From Chloranthus sessilifolius (Eukaryota; Streptophyta; Magnoliopsida; Chloranthales; Chloranthaceae): a DNA stretch of 64,000 bases. The first letter of the stretch is position 1. Each line of letters starts with the position of its first letter. The stretch spans positions 149,003,317-149,067,316 of the forward strand of contig CM037584.1 of the NCBI GenBank assembly GCA_021018995.1. Reading direction: 5' to 3'. The notes under the pieces were generated by a model. The model ran no database searches and was not told the origin of the DNA. It worked only from the letters and a program-made list of their open reading frames with translations. Both the position numbers and the translations under genes were made by a program. Positions 32,082-44,062 of this stretch are shown piece after piece.

Positions 32082-33028
32082 GTTTTTTACTGTTTTACCA
32101 CCAAATTGATCTTAAGTTAAAATCCCTAAAATTTTAAAATTTCAAAATTCCCAAATCTTTAAAGTCCCCTTACTTGAAAAAAAAATATAAAAGAGAGAGA
32201 AGAAAAGAAGAACAAAGCAACAAGATAAATAGACCCAACTCACCTTTCTTTAAATATCAAAAAAAAAATTGATTAAGCGCCCCATCACCCGTGCCTAATA
32301 AATTACACTTAAGCCTGACCTTTAACTCCTAAGACCCCCGAACTCGCAATCAAGTGCATATCCTACTGCGCAGAATTGGATCAAGTGCATACTCCACTAC
32401 ACAGAATCATTTGTTCAGATGCATTAGGGTTAGAATTTCCAACTTAGAGGCTGACTTCAGATGAATCAAGCACACGCGCCACTGCGCAAAATTCAATTGA
32501 ACACACCTAACAAGACCCCCACTTCAATTACCAGCCCAAATCAACCATTCCCCTAGAAAACTGAATATTGAGGATATTTAATCTAAGAACTTACAAACAC
32601 CTATTGGAAAAGGAATGCCTGACGCGCATTGGTGTGAACAATGGCTCGCCCAGTCTGATATGACTTACAAAATTTTTCGATATTACATGATACTTAATTT
32701 TATTATTATCGGTCCCTGGACCTTGTTTTGGACATTTAATTGATGCCTCGGTACCTTGATTGCATAAAATCCCTTTGTTTGCCTGCGCCATGCGGCGGGA
32801 TGCGCCATGCACCCACAGACTCGGAATGTACCCTTTGACAGCTACTATTTGCCCTTCACATACTCTATTTTAGCTTGTGCTGATAGATAAGAAAGCCAAG
32901 CATGTCATGTCAGCATCCTCAGTTCACATTTGTAATTTCTCAAGAGAAACGAGAAGACACCATGAATGAGGAGTGTCGACTTCTTCGACGCATTCTTACT
33001 TCACAAGAGCGGGCTGAAGAGGGGCATT
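32082..33028 (+). other. 3' non-coding region and PPT of Tat-A
   Basis: GCGC/AATT-type motifs recur at 32270-32520. The purine-rich AAGAGGGGCATT (about 33017-33028) directly precedes the LTR start TGTAGACACC, as expected for the plus-strand primer. No gene was seen. Confidence 0.6.
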
Positions 33029-35668
33029 TGTAGACACCTCCATTTTGCCCTCTCAGAATATACAAATTTGTTCAGTCAACCTTTGCCTCATAACCCTAAT
33101 TGGGACCATATGTTAAAATAATAGTATATGGCTGGACACAGGCTAAAACAATAGTTCTGTGGCTCAGGCCCCATACTCCCGAAGTGAGAACCATATGTTG
33201 AAATAATAGTACATGGCTAAACACAATCTGAAATAATAGCTCTGTGGCTCAGGTCTCGACGTAGGGAGACTATATATTGAAATAATAGTATATAGTCGAA
33301 ATGCAGACTGAAATAATAGTCTCGCATTTTAGACCCTTTTGCCCTGATTTGGGACTATAAACTGAAACAATAGTATATGGATGGACAAAGGTTAAAACAA
33401 TAGTTTTGTGGCTCAGGCCCCATACCCCCGACATGGGAACCATGCACTGAAACAATAGTACTTGTCTGAGCACAAGCTAAAACAATAGCTCTGTGTCTCA
33501 GGTTCCAACGTAGGGAGACTATATACTGAAATAATAGTATATAGTCGAAATGTAGGCTAAAATAATAGTCTGGCATTTTAGACCTGACTCGGACCCAGAC
33601 AACCCCGAATTAAGTGCCTAAAACCAAGCGCTTAATTCGATTACATGCCAAATCACAAGTGCGCAATCAATCCCTTCTTAGACCAGACTTCCTTTCCCCA
33701 GATCAACTTGAGACTCGATCATGCGCCTGACATCGAATGCACGATCGGATTGAGCGCCCCATCACCGGCGCACAATTGGCCTACGCCCGACCTAGTCATA
33801 TAGTCCTTGACCCCCAAGTTTCCTCAATTAAATGCTTCGAGAGTGGTGCTTAATTGGATTATGCACCCCAAAATGGGTGGGTAATTAGCTCTAACGCTAT
33901 TAGGACTAGGGAACTCACTGAGCAAGTCAGCCAGTCGCTCACTGAGTCGGTGATCGACTCAAAGCGATTAAGCACCGGGAAACTGGCGCGCAATTTGATT
34001 AAAACCTGGAACAGAGTATTTAATTAGAGAAAAACCTATAAAAGGCTTTTTTCTTAATTCGCCCGGAGAGGCTGGCAATTTTCGAGAGAGAAAGAATTTT
34101 TTTTAGGATTTCGAAACCAGAGAACTCTGAGAATGAGCACATAGAGCAACCTAACCATAATTTCAAGATTTAAGCTTCGAATGTTTGAGATTTCTCTCCG
34201 CAATCCCTGTCCTAGGTAAAAATCTTAGTTTTAGACTTAGGATCTTTCTCTTAGTTTTAATTATAAGTTTTAATTTTAGTTCGAGATCGTAGCACCCTTT
34301 TTAGATCGTAAATTTTTTATATGTGGTTCTAGTTCTCCAAATTTAGAAGTAGTCCTTAATCCAACGGTCTAATTTACCGACCTTAGGCCGTTCTAAAATC
34401 TCAATTTTCAGTCCTATCATTAATTTCTTGTTCTAGTCCTTGGATTCTAGAACCAGTCTTTAATCATACGGTCTGATTTTTTTGATTTTGGACCCGAAGT
34501 CAGTCATAAAAATTTTAATTTTAATTTTAATTTCTTAGTTTAATACCTCCAAAAATCCTAAATATTAATTTTAGTTTTTATAATTCTAGTTTCTCAATTT
34601 CGTTCATAATTATCACTCCGAAATCGACTCTGAAAAAACTAAAATATTATTTTATAATCCTAAATTCAATTTATCTTCAATCTCAGCTACCCGATTTTCC
34701 CAAGGGAGCTGATGGAGGATACTCGGGAATGAGACCAATCCTCCTTAGCATAGCGGGCCCAAAACCTTTTTTTTTTTTCTTAGAAATCTAGAATTAATTA
34801 ATTGCTTTTCTTATCTTTTAGTATAATTAACTAGTAGATTTATTTTATTTTAGCATAATTAATTAATTAAGTTAATTAGATTTTAGTATGATTGATTAAT
34901 TTCTTTAAATAAGATTTTTAATTAGTTAATTTCTTGCTTTAATTAGAATTTCAGTCTGATTAATTCATTGCTTAAATTAGAGTTTTAGTAAAACTAGTTT
35001 TCTATTTCAATTAGAATTCGGGTAAGACTGTTATACTTGATTTAATTAGAATTCTAATACAACTAGCATACTTGCTCAATTTGAATTTTAGTACAATTAG
35101 CATGCTCGATTTAATTAGAGTTTCACCAGAACTACTACATGTGCACTTCTAGTACAATTAGGAAACCTGATCACAATTAGACTTCTAATGCGATTAGGAG
35201 ACTAAAATCAATTAGACTTCTAATGGGATTAGGACACTTAATTAATTAGACTTTCAATAAGAATAGGAATAGTAAAAATTAACTAGACTCTTAATAGGAT
35301 TAGAATAAACTTATATAACTAAACTCATAACAAAATTATGGACGCCTAAACTGATCAGAACTATAACAATAACGGGAAATAAAAGAAAAGTTAAACTATC
35401 TAAATTATAAGAAAAGACATAGCCGTAGACGTTTGCAGGCGGACGATTTAGTAAAGAAGTAACCCACATCCACTCTAAAGCGTGATCATTGATGTGTTAC
35501 AGTGTCGTTAAACATCTGCAGCTAGTGATCGCAACAAACTAAGAACCTTCCTAAAAAACCCTTTACTTCTAACATTTCAAATGTCGCATCACTAGAGTCC
35601 ACTTGGATAGAATTGGAGCCACTAATTCAACGACGACCGAGAGGAACCAGAAAAAGTGTGCACCAACT
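33029..35668 (+). repeat. 3' LTR of Tat-A
   Basis: It starts TGTAGACACC and ends CACCAACT, where the last base differs from the 5' LTR (CCAACA). It is 2640 bp long. It keeps about 180 bp (about 35360-35540) that are deleted from the 5' LTR. The motif array lies at about 33110-33590 and the TATA box at 34037. Confidence 0.92.
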
Positions 35669-35673
35669 GTGAC
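35669..35673 (+). repeat. Target site duplication, right copy (GTGAC)
   Basis: It follows the 3' LTR and is identical to 6380-6384. The protease frame of Tat-H resumes here. Confidence 0.9.
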
Positions 35674-36113
35674 GTCTTTCGTTATAGGTCCGAGGTGAAC
35701 CTGTAGTTTGATAATTCCTTTGACAAAATGACGCGAGCCATCATAAGCTATGAGTGATAGTGCCGAGGGCCTGATATCCTGCTTCGTGTATTCAAGCATC
35801 TTTAACATTGTGATAGGACAGATATTAAGTCCTGCTCCTATATCGACCAATCCGTGGGGTATGGAGGATCCTCTGATTATGACCGTAAGGTATATGGGAG
35901 CTGCACTTTCACAGAGGGACTCTTTAGGCATGTCTGCATCTATGAAAGTGAGTGCTGAGCTTGCGCGATGATTGAGGCAATTTGATATAGCTCATCCAAT
36001 GTTGTGTCCTCATCCACTTATGTGTCTTCAAGTGTCCTTATCAATAGTCGGTGATGGTCAAGCAATTTCTTGATGAGTTCTAGTATAGATATCTAGGCTA
36101 AAATCTTTTAAAG
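35669..36113 (-). pseudogene. Aspartic protease, N-terminal half (Tat-H)
   Basis: The minus frame from 35931 encodes MPKESLCESAAPIYLTVIIR, then HGLVDIGAGLNICPITMLKM and RPSALSLIAYDGSRHFVKG. VDIGAGLN is the catalytic site: family members have D-x-G-(A/S), and the Asp is present here. The frame stops making sense at 35669 because Tat-A is inserted. The C-terminal half lies at 6171-6384. Upstream of the ATG the same frame continues with FIDAD, so the ATG is internal to the polyprotein. Confidence 0.85.
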
Positions 36114-37573
36114 ATGCCGCAGAAGGTCATATTCTTTCCCTGGCTCGAGTGTCATTTCTTTGCCCAACCAATGAGCCTTGGGTGCAGGTGCTTGGAGTGG
36201 TTGAGGTGCAGGGATTGGGGGAGGGATAATGTGAGGTGGGGGTGGCAAGTTAACTTCTCTTTCTCACACATTCCCCTCTGGTGGTTGTGCATTCGTGAAA
36301 TCCTTATTTCGAGGGAAGGGTGGAGGTGGATAGTTGGTTCCTGATTTAAGAATTGAGCAGTTAGTCATTAACCGAACCCGGCATGGCTCGACATTGATGT
36401 GTTTGTGAAGTGAGTGGAATTCTAGGTTGTGGCGCGTACTCGTATGGTGCCGCTCCAAGGTGGGAGGTACTGTGTGTAATCCTCTTCTTCTAGGAAAGCA
36501 GAGACTAGTGTCTCGCACGGGTCGGGATGTTCTTCTCACTCACTTTTTTCTATGTTTAGAGAATACTCAAACTCTGTTTCATTTTCTCGGTTTGGGGTCT
36601 TCTGAGTGACACTGTCTACCTATGCGGCAATTTGGGCTGCAGTTTGAAAAACATGATCTCCATATTCTGGCTCAGAATCGAACTAGAGGAGCGACATTGG
36701 TGTTGGTTCAGGATTTGAAGGGGTTGAAGGTTCTTGTGGGCGACTATGGAGGAATTATCTCCGAGCCCTAAATGAGTGGACTCGTATCTGAGTGAATTTT
36801 GGGTAAGGCAGTGGACTTGGCGCGATGATGTGAGTGATCAAGGCCGAGGGGTGCAGAGGTGAAGGAACTCTCGTAGGTGTGGCAGAAGTATTTTAAGGTT
36901 GGATGCAAGTGATTAGGGTGGAGGGCTGGAAGGAGGATTGATCAGGGAGATCTACGGTGGTGACCTAAGCCGGTGTTGCTTGGTTGTGGTTAAGCATGGG
37001 GTTATTAATGATCCCTAAATTTGGTTGGGGTTGGTTATTATTAGGATTAGGATCCCTATGTTCTTCCCAATCAATTTGGTTCTGATTATTCATGTCATAG
37101 ATCACATCCCGGAGGACCCAGTAGTCTTTTAGGTTTGATCCTGCATATCGATGGAATGCGCAGTATTTGCTGTAGTCTAGGTTTGTTGGCCATGGTCAGA
37201 GTCTTTCCTGTAGGAATCAAAGGAGATTTTGAGTGTTGAGGAGATGAAAGATGTTGGGAATCGTATAAGGTAACGGGGGATAGTGTTCCTGCCTTGGCTG
37301 GTAGGGGCCTCTAGCTGGGTTAAAGTTTTACGGTGGGGGTACGTTATTATAGTTCGAAGCGTAGGCTGGTTGATTCTGTGTCATATTTTAGTTTTGGTAG
37401 GTGTTGGGATAATAGTTTCTATTCTGGTGCTAGCCCTGATTTTGGTTATGGCCTTAGTTTTGGTTTGCATATCTTTGTTGATTAGCGCTGTAGTTTTGGT
37501 TTATGTACCGTTGTTGATTTTGATTTTGCCTACAATTTTGCGGTTGGAAGTTTCTATTCTCGGAGTTTTGTCC
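36114..37573 (-). pseudogene. Gag C-terminal region with zinc-knuckle remnant (Tat-H)
   Basis: A Gln/Asn/Tyr-rich stretch (about 37570-37280: QNCRQNQNQQRY, QNYSANQQRY) is followed by a zinc-knuckle-like piece CAFHRYAG...DYWVLRDVI at about 37160-37080, where the family has CxFH...GH...C. The second Cys and the His are not preserved in this reading. A Pro-rich acidic stretch follows. Frames change several times. This nucleocapsid part would bind the element RNA. It is decayed. Confidence 0.7.
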
Positions 37574-38443
37574 TTAGTTTATAATGGTGTTGACTTGTTC
37601 GGTTCCTGAGGCTTTCTTATTATTTTTTGACTTTGATTCACTTGAAGAGCTTACTTTCGACATAACTATGGATAGGGCAAGGTCTCCGCCTTTAATGTGT
37701 CGCGCTAGTCGAGATGCCTGAGAGTGGAGTGCAGTGAAGTCGGGCCAATCACTTATGACAAGCGCACTCTTTAACGGTTCCCTAGTGTTGTCGATGATGA
37801 TGTCAACTGAGTCCTCTTTCATTGAAGTGCCGGTTCTAGCAGCGAGTTTCCTCCATCGGGTGATGAAGTCGGTGAATTCTTCATCGAGTCCTTGCTTTGC
37901 CACCATCAGATCGCTGAGACTGACTATCTCTTGGATCAAGTGTTTGTATTGGTCTAGGAATTGATCGATAAAATCATCGAATGTTTCTATCTTATAGAGC
38001 GGGAGTCCTGCGAACCAATCTAGAGCTTCTCCTTCTAATGAGAGTTGGAAATAGTGGATGAAAAGTCATTGATTATCACGTATGGATCAACAATAGTTGC
38101 AAAAGAGGGCCAAGTGAAGGTTCGGATTTCCCGGGCCATTATATTTGATAAATTTTGGCAGTTTAAATCCTATTGGTAAGTTAAATTCAACGTCTCGGCA
38201 GAATTTCTCGAATCCAAATGAGTGACCGGGGCACTCTCTCTTGGCCATGTATTCATCGAGCATTTTAGGAAGATCTTCAATTTTGATAGTGCTGTCTTTT
38301 GGAGTGGCCTGTGAGCCAATCTTGTCTGGAGAGTCCTCATTAAAGAATGTGTGAGCCGGTTGCCTCAATGGCGTGGCACGGGCTGACACCGTGCTCGGGG
38401 TAGGAGGCGGCCTTTCCTATCATTCTCATTCTTTTGAATATTG
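37574..38443 (-). pseudogene. Gag core domain (Tat-H)
   Basis: Two frames cover the retrotransposon gag domain. The first (38389-38087) has FEKFCRDVEFNLPIGFKLPK then FIKYNGPGNPNLHLALFCNY, the usual PxF..Y.G..DP..HL..F start. The second (37939-37574) has EEFTDFITRWRKLAARTGTS, the F...W..L....... pattern of the domain end. Between them is EALDWFAGLP, matching the ALxW motif, interrupted by stops. Gag would form the particle shell. The copy is broken by stops near 38080 and 37960. Confidence 0.82.
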
Positions 38444-38782
38444 TCATGATCTAATGGTCTTGTATGCAGTAGCCAATCCTCGAAGCAATTCCTCAGAGTC
38501 GTCATCTCCTCTTTGTATTCTTTGAATACTGAGTTTTATGATTTGTTGAGCAGTAAGATTTTGTCCAGTGTTACCATCCCTCCCATTATGATTATTACCA
38601 GTGTGTGGGGTAGAGAAGAGATTTTCTTGTTCGCCAGCCATTTTAATCTCAGGTTGTTGTAGGCTGGAATTATAAAGTGATTCTTCTTCGTACATGGGGT
38701 TGTCATGATATCCCCATAATGGTGGGTTTCCTAAATTCACTCTTCGTATGTTGGGCATCTCGAGTCTTTGACGAAGACTCAT
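38444..38782 (-). CDS. Gag N-terminal ORF (Tat-H)
   Basis: ATG at 38782 opens 112 codons beginning MSLRQRLEMPNIRRVNLGNP, with PPLWGYHDNPMYEEES and a C-terminal helix-like stretch QQIIKLSIQRIQRGDDDSEE. The start is chosen because the same MSLRQRLEMP start is present in Tat-A at 8971 and because it follows the PBS by about 85 bp. A longer frame upstream only reads through the leader. It ends with a stop at 38444, before the gag core, where the full protein should continue, so the ORF is truncated. This N-terminal region is specific to the family. Confidence 0.7.
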   Translation of the reverse strand: MSLRQRLEMPNIRRVNLGNPPLWGYHDNPMYEEESLYNSSLQQPEIKMAGEQENLFSTPHTGNNHNGRDGNTGQNLTAQQIIKLSIQRIQRGDDDSEELLRGLATAYKTIRS

Positions 38783-38867
38783 ATAGTTAAGGAAATCTAA
38801 ATGATGTGATGGAAATAAAAATAGGAAAGTAAAATAGAAACTATGTAAGAGAGAGAGTTTGCAAAAG

Positions 38868-38886
38868 TGTCCCATCGCGATCGCCA
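38868..38886 (-). other. Primer binding site of Tat-H
   Basis: TGGCGATCGCGATGGGACA on the minus strand, 3 bp inside the LTR end and identical to Tat-A. Confidence 0.8.
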
Positions 38887-38889
38887 GTT

Positions 38890-41478
38890 TGTTGTTGCGC
38901 GCTTTATCTGGGTTCCTCGCGGTCCCTGTTGAATCAGTGGCCCAATTCTGTCCAAGTGGACTCTAGCGATGTGGTCTTTGGAATGTTAGAAATAAAATAA
39001 ACGAGGGGATTTCTAAGAAGATTCCTAGTTGGTTGCGGTTGCTAGCTGCAGATATTTAACAATGCTGCAACATACCAGTGATCACAGTTTAGAGCGGGTG
39101 TGGGTTACTTCTTTACTGAATCGTCCGCCTACGAACGTCGACAGCTATGGCTCTTCTTGTAATTTAGATAGTTTAGTTTTCCTTTTCTTTCCCTGTTATT
39201 GCTATGATTCTAATTGGTTTAAATTTCCTAATTCTTTTGTGAGTCTAGTTGTGGTCGTATTTGGAGTCTAATTAATTTAGTGTCCTAATACTACTAGAAG
39301 TCCAATTAATATTAGTCTCCTAATTGTGCTAGGAGTCTAATTAATTTAAATGTTCTAATTTTATTAGTTTTCTAATTAATCTAGTTTCCTAATTTTACTT
39401 GAAGTCTAATTAATATTAGTCTCCTAATCATACTAGAAATGCAGGTATGTTAATTCTAATGGAGTTCTAATTGAATCAGGCATGCTAATTATATTGAAAT
39501 TCTAAGTAAAGTAAGTATACTAGTTCTACTGGAACTCTGATTGGAGTAGAGAACTAATTTTATTAAAACTCTAATTTAAGCAATGAATTAATTTTATTAA
39601 AAAAAATGTAATTAAAACAAAAAAGCTAATTTTATTAAAATTCTGATTAGAGCAAATAAACTAACTTTATTAAAATTATGATTAGAGCAGTGAATTAACT
39701 ATACTTGAAATCTAATTAAAGCAATGAATTAATCGCACTAAAATTCTAAAAAAAAAGGGTTTTGGGCCCGCTAGGCTAAGGAGGATTGGCCTCGTTCCCG
39801 AGTATCCTCCATAAGCTCCCTTGGGCAAATCGGGTGGCTAAGATTAAAGTAAATTGGATTTTGGATTATAAAGTAGTATTTTTGAATTTTTAGAGTCCAT
39901 TTCGAGATTATAATGATGAATTAAGTTATGAAACTAGAAGTTTGGAAAACTAAATTAATATTTGGGGTTGTAGAAATATTAAGCTAAGGAATCAAAACTA
40001 GAATTTAAAATCTTAAGGATTGAATTCGGGTCTGAAATCAGAAAATCAGATCGTATGATTAAGGACTGGTTCCAGAAATTAAGAACTAGAACCAGAGATT
40101 AATGATAGGACTAGAAATTAAGATTTTACAATAGAATTAAAGTCTATAGTTGGTGAATTGGGTTGTCAGATTAAGGACTGGTTCTAGAACCTAAGAACTA
40201 GAACCAGGTACTAAAATTATGATTTAAAAAAAAGGGGTTTACGGTCTAGAACTGAAAATTCAATATTAATAATTGAAACTAAGAGAAAATCCTAAATCTA
40301 AAACTAAGATTTTTACCTAAGACCGGGGCTGTGGAGAGGAATCTCAAAAATTCAAAGCTTGAATCTTGAAATCATGACTAGGTTCCTCTATGTGTTCGTT
40401 CTCGGAGTTCTCTGATTTTGGAATCCCAAAAAAATCTGTTCTCTCTCGTGTTATGTGCCCCTTTCGTCCAACCTCCTAGTCGAATTAAAAAAAAGGCTTT
40501 CATAGGTTTTTTTATAATTAAATGCCCTGTTTCCAGGTGCTTAATCGCTTTGAGTCGGTCACCAACTCAGTGAGCGATCGACTGACTTGCTCAGCGAGTT
40601 TTCTAGTTCTAACAAAGTTAGGACTAATTGCGCGCTTGTTGTAGGGTGCGCAATCCAATTAAATACTTCATTTGAAGCACTTGATCGAGAAAGCATGGGG
40701 ATAAAGGACTGTGAGACTAGGCCTGGTGTAGGCCAATTGTGTGCCGGTGGTGGGGTGCTCAATCTGATCACGCGTCTCGTATGAGGCGCATGGTCGAGTC
40801 TCGAAGTGGTTTGGGAAATGAAGTTTGGTCTGAAAGGGGGACAAATTGTACGCGTATGATTTAGCGTACGATCAAATTACACGCGTGGTTTTAAGCATGT
40901 AATTTGGGGCTATCCGGGTCCGGGTTGGGTCTGAAATGCCAGACTATTGTTTTAGCCTGCATTCTGACTATATACTATTGGTTCAGCCTGCATTCTGACT
41001 ATATACTACATTGGGGTCTGAACCACAGAGCTATTATTTTAGCTTGTGTTCAGCCATATACTATTGTTTCAGTGCATGGTCCCTACGTTAGGGTCATGGG
41101 GGGCCTGAGCCACAGAGCTATTATTTCAACCTGTGTCCAGCCATATACTATTGTTTCAATACATGGTCCCACATTAGGGCAAAGGGGTCTAAAATGCAAG
41201 ACTATTGTTTCAGTCTATATTCTGATTATATACTATTGTTTTGGTCTATAGTCTCCCTACATTGGGATCTAAAATATAGAGCTATTATTTCAGCCAGTGT
41301 TCAGCTATGTACTATTGTTTCAGTGCATGGTCCCTACGTTAGGGTCATGGGGTATTGTTTCAATCTGTGTTCAGCCATATACTATTGTTTTAGTATATGG
41401 TCCCAATTAGGGTTATGAGGTCAAAGGTTGATCGAACAAATTTATACATTCTGAGAGGGCGAAATGGGGGTGTCTACA
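38890..41478 (-). repeat. 5' LTR of Tat-H
   Basis: On the minus strand it starts TGTAGACACC at 41478 and ends CAACAACA at 38890, 2589 bp. It keeps the 180-bp segment that the Tat-A 5' LTR lacks. The ACTATTGTTTCAG array (complement of the U3 motif) lies at about 40930-41400. The TATA position reads ATGAAAG, a mutated box. Confidence 0.9.
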
Positions 41479-42819
41479 GGTATGGGTACACAATTGGACT
41501 TTAGTTCGGCATTCACCTGCAGACGGATGGACAAACATAACATGGTTTCATTATATTTTGAATGTGCAAGTGTGATACTTTTGATCACAAAGAGAAAATG
41601 TGTGTGTGAAGTATGATAAGTATGTGTGTGTTATCGGCAAGAAATCATAAATATGTGTGCATGTGACATCATCAGGATGTGAATATGTGTGAGAACTTTA
41701 GAAATCAGAGATATGTGTGCATTGTGACATCATCAAGATGTGAATATGTGTGAGAACTTGGAAGTCAAAACCTATTATAATTATTACAAACTCACGGTGA
41801 ATAACTATGTGTAGATTTAGCACTTTGATTTAAGGTTTTCGTGTGAATACCCAACAGACACGGTGGCATATCCGTGACTGACACGACAGGATATCGCTAC
41901 AACTTGTGCTCTTGTGCGTGTGGGATAGCTGCTCTTTGATTACCATTATGAAGTAATATGTGTTCGTGTTCAGCAAGTCACCTCCATTCAAGAGGGCTTG
42001 TGTATAGTTATGTGCAAGGGTTTAATTGAACGACGATGGTGGGTATTCCATCAGGGCTCGATGCTATAGATGCTCGGGGAACTATTTAAGTGATTGATAT
42101 AAGTTTTGTGAAGTAAGAAAAGGAATTTTGAGTTATGATAAGTGTAATTTTTTAAATGTGCACCAGTTATCAGTTTCATTCAATTTAATTACTTTTAAAT
42201 TGTGTTCTTCATTCAAGAAATATGTTAATTGTGTTATGTTTCGAAAGATGTGTGATGTTGAAGATATGCATGCTATATTAGTTTTTCCCTATTGAGCTAT
42301 GATGTAGCTCACCCTTCGACTATACGTCATAGGTTCTGAGGATGCAATGGGTACTAGGGATCTAGACCTAGAGGATCCTGAGTACATTGCTGGAGAGGAG
42401 ACAGAGCCACCTCCAGAGGATTTCTTCTAGTGGACTTGGCTGCGCTATTTTGAGATTTGTTTAGTAAGGCTTGGTGTGTCCGGCCATCTTGACTTAGAAA
42501 TGATGTAATTATAAGATATTGTATTCATTTTGGTGAACTATCATAGGGTGACTTTTGGTTGTCACTAATGGTTTGGTTCAGTTCTTTTGCTCATGTGTTT
42601 GGCATGGGATTAGAACCATCTTTTGAGTTATCTATTCAGTGGTTATTGTATAGATATGGAGATTTCTTTAGTATGATGTCTCTATCTATTTAATTAGCTT
42701 TGTGCTTTGTTCCGCTTTGTGTGTGGATGTACCAAGTGTTTTGTGTGATATACAAGGTGCGGCCTCGCGGGTCATACCGATGGTGTGGATTTTGGGGTGC
42801 CAAAATCTGGGCTGTCACA
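41479..42819. repeat. Chromovirus-like LTR fragment
   Basis: The right end, CTGGGCTGTCACA at 42819, has the inverted start TGTGACAGCCC typical of Tekay/Del-type LTRs. Inside is GAGCTATGATGTAGCTCACCC followed by GGTTCTGAGGATGCA, also common in that group. The left part is missing because Tat-H inserted at 41479, with probable target site GGTAT. The orientation and family remain tentative. No coding sequence. Confidence 0.5.
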
Positions 42820-43800
42820 GATGGTGCAGCTGGGTTTTCAGTATATGTGTGAGTCTGGCAATTAGGGTGGCTTGGAAAAGATCTATCTAGGGTGCTAGGT
42901 TTGGCAACCATTAATGTTGCGATTTGTTGTTCGAGGGCTAAAACTTTCGCACTCATGTCATTCTCCTTTACTTTATTATTGCTGATATCGTAAAGTCCAC
43001 CCCTCATGAGCAAGGTGTGGTGAGTGACATCTGGATCAGATCTAAGCAGAGCCTGCTTTTGTTTTGAGTTATTGGCCATTTTCTCGAATAAATTTTAGGA
43101 CTGTTGGTCGTTTTGAGCCATAAAGGCTCCTCCACTCATGGCATCAACTGTAGACTGGTTAGTCTGAGTCAACCCTTGGCAGAAGCTTTGTGATATCGAC
43201 CAATTTGGTACCTCATGATGAGGACACTTCCGTAACAAATTCTTCAACTGTGTCCAACTCTCATGAAATAATTCTCTTGGCTTTTGCCTGAAGTCTTGAA
43301 TCGCTTGACGAATTTGGTTAGTTTTACCAATTGGAAAGTACTCGCCCAAAAACTTGGACTGTAATTCTTCTCATGTGGTAATACCTCTGGCAAGTAACGA
43401 AATTAACCATGCCTTCATCCTATCCTTGAGAGAGAATGGGAACAAACATAGTTTTATGACCTCTTTATTGACAGTAGATAATGGCAGCACTGTGCAAAGC
43501 TCTATGAAGTCCCTTAGATGTTGGTAGGGATCTTCTCGATCAAACCCATAAAAGGTTGGTATAGATTAAAGTATATGGAGCTTGATTTCATAATTTTGAC
43601 CTGCAGGCACCTTTGATATAACTATACAAGAGGGCTCGATCAAAGCTATTAGGCTGAAATATGCTTGGATTGACAAATCGTCAGCCATAACTAAGGATTC
43701 TCTAATGGGTATACGATGTGATGCTAAATTTCGCAAGAGAGTTCTTTAAATTTCTGGATCACGCTCGAAGAAGTCTAGGCTTCTAGATCGAGTGTGATGC
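42820..43800 (-). pseudogene. Athila-type gag (At1), truncated
   Basis: The minus strand encodes GFDREDPYQHLRDFIELCTV, LPLSTVNKEVIKLCLFPFSL, then EYFPIGKTNQIRQAIQDFRQ, ESWTQLKNLLRKCPHHEVPN and STVDAMSGGAFM. FF/YFP..KT..LR..I..F and LLRKCPHH.(I/V)P are diagnostic for Athila gag. Stops and frame changes occur (for example before EELQSKFLG and after NDQQS). The C-terminal part is cut at 42820. Gag would form the particle. The upstream part begins near MADDLSIQAYF at about 43690. Confidence 0.85.
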
Positions 43801-44045
43801 ATACAAAAAGAAAATTATATTTTTTGTATATATATTTGTATTTTATTTTTATTCTAGAAGGCAGTGAGAGAAAACAAATCTAAGCCTCCAACTTCTCTGA
43901 TCAGAGGAAGTTGAAACTCTGATTCATCACTCCGAATAAACTTGCAAAAGATTTAAGAAATGAACAAAGAAAATTAAAAAATATAAAGAAATATAAAAAG
44001 AGAAAGATAAATACTTATTTTATTAAATTAATATAAATCACCTAT

Positions 44046-44059
44046 CCCCGACAACGGCA
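44046..44059 (-). other. Primer binding site of At1 (tRNA-Asp type)
   Basis: The minus strand reads GCCGTTGTCGGGGAT next to the LTR end, complementary to the 3' end of tRNA-Asp with one mismatch. Such a PBS is usual in Athila-like elements. Confidence 0.75.
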
Positions 44060-44062
44060 AAA

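Larger units (their letters stand above)
6385..35668 (+). mobile_element. Tat-A: complete but defective Tat/Ogre-type retrotransposon
   Basis: Two direct LTRs (6385-8856 and 33029-35668) are flanked by GTGAC. Inside are a PBS, a gag start, a pol with internal deletions, integrase, an antisense PMD gene, further antisense sequence and a PPT. Without the CACTA insertion it is about 19.7 kb, a typical Ogre size. The LTRs differ by many substitutions and a deletion of about 180 bp, so the insertion is old. It landed in the protease of Tat-H, a member of the same family (same LTR start and same PBS). Deletions in gag-protease and RT make it non-autonomous. Confidence 0.9.
35669..41478 (-). mobile_element. 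Tat-H, right segment (5' LTR, gag, protease start)
   Basis: Reading leftwards there are a 5' LTR (41478-38890), a PBS, a gag with several frameshifts, a zinc knuckle and the first half of protease. The element continues at 6384 after the Tat-A insertion. It has the same LTR type and the same PBS as Tat-A. It is inserted in a chromovirus-like LTR at 41479. Its 3' LTR lies outside the window. Confidence 0.9.

Noticed and set aside
33029..41478. LTRs at 33029 and 41478 as an inverted pair of one element.
   Set aside because: The GTGAC duplication and the split protease show that 33029 pairs with 6385, and 41478 belongs to the host element Tat-H.
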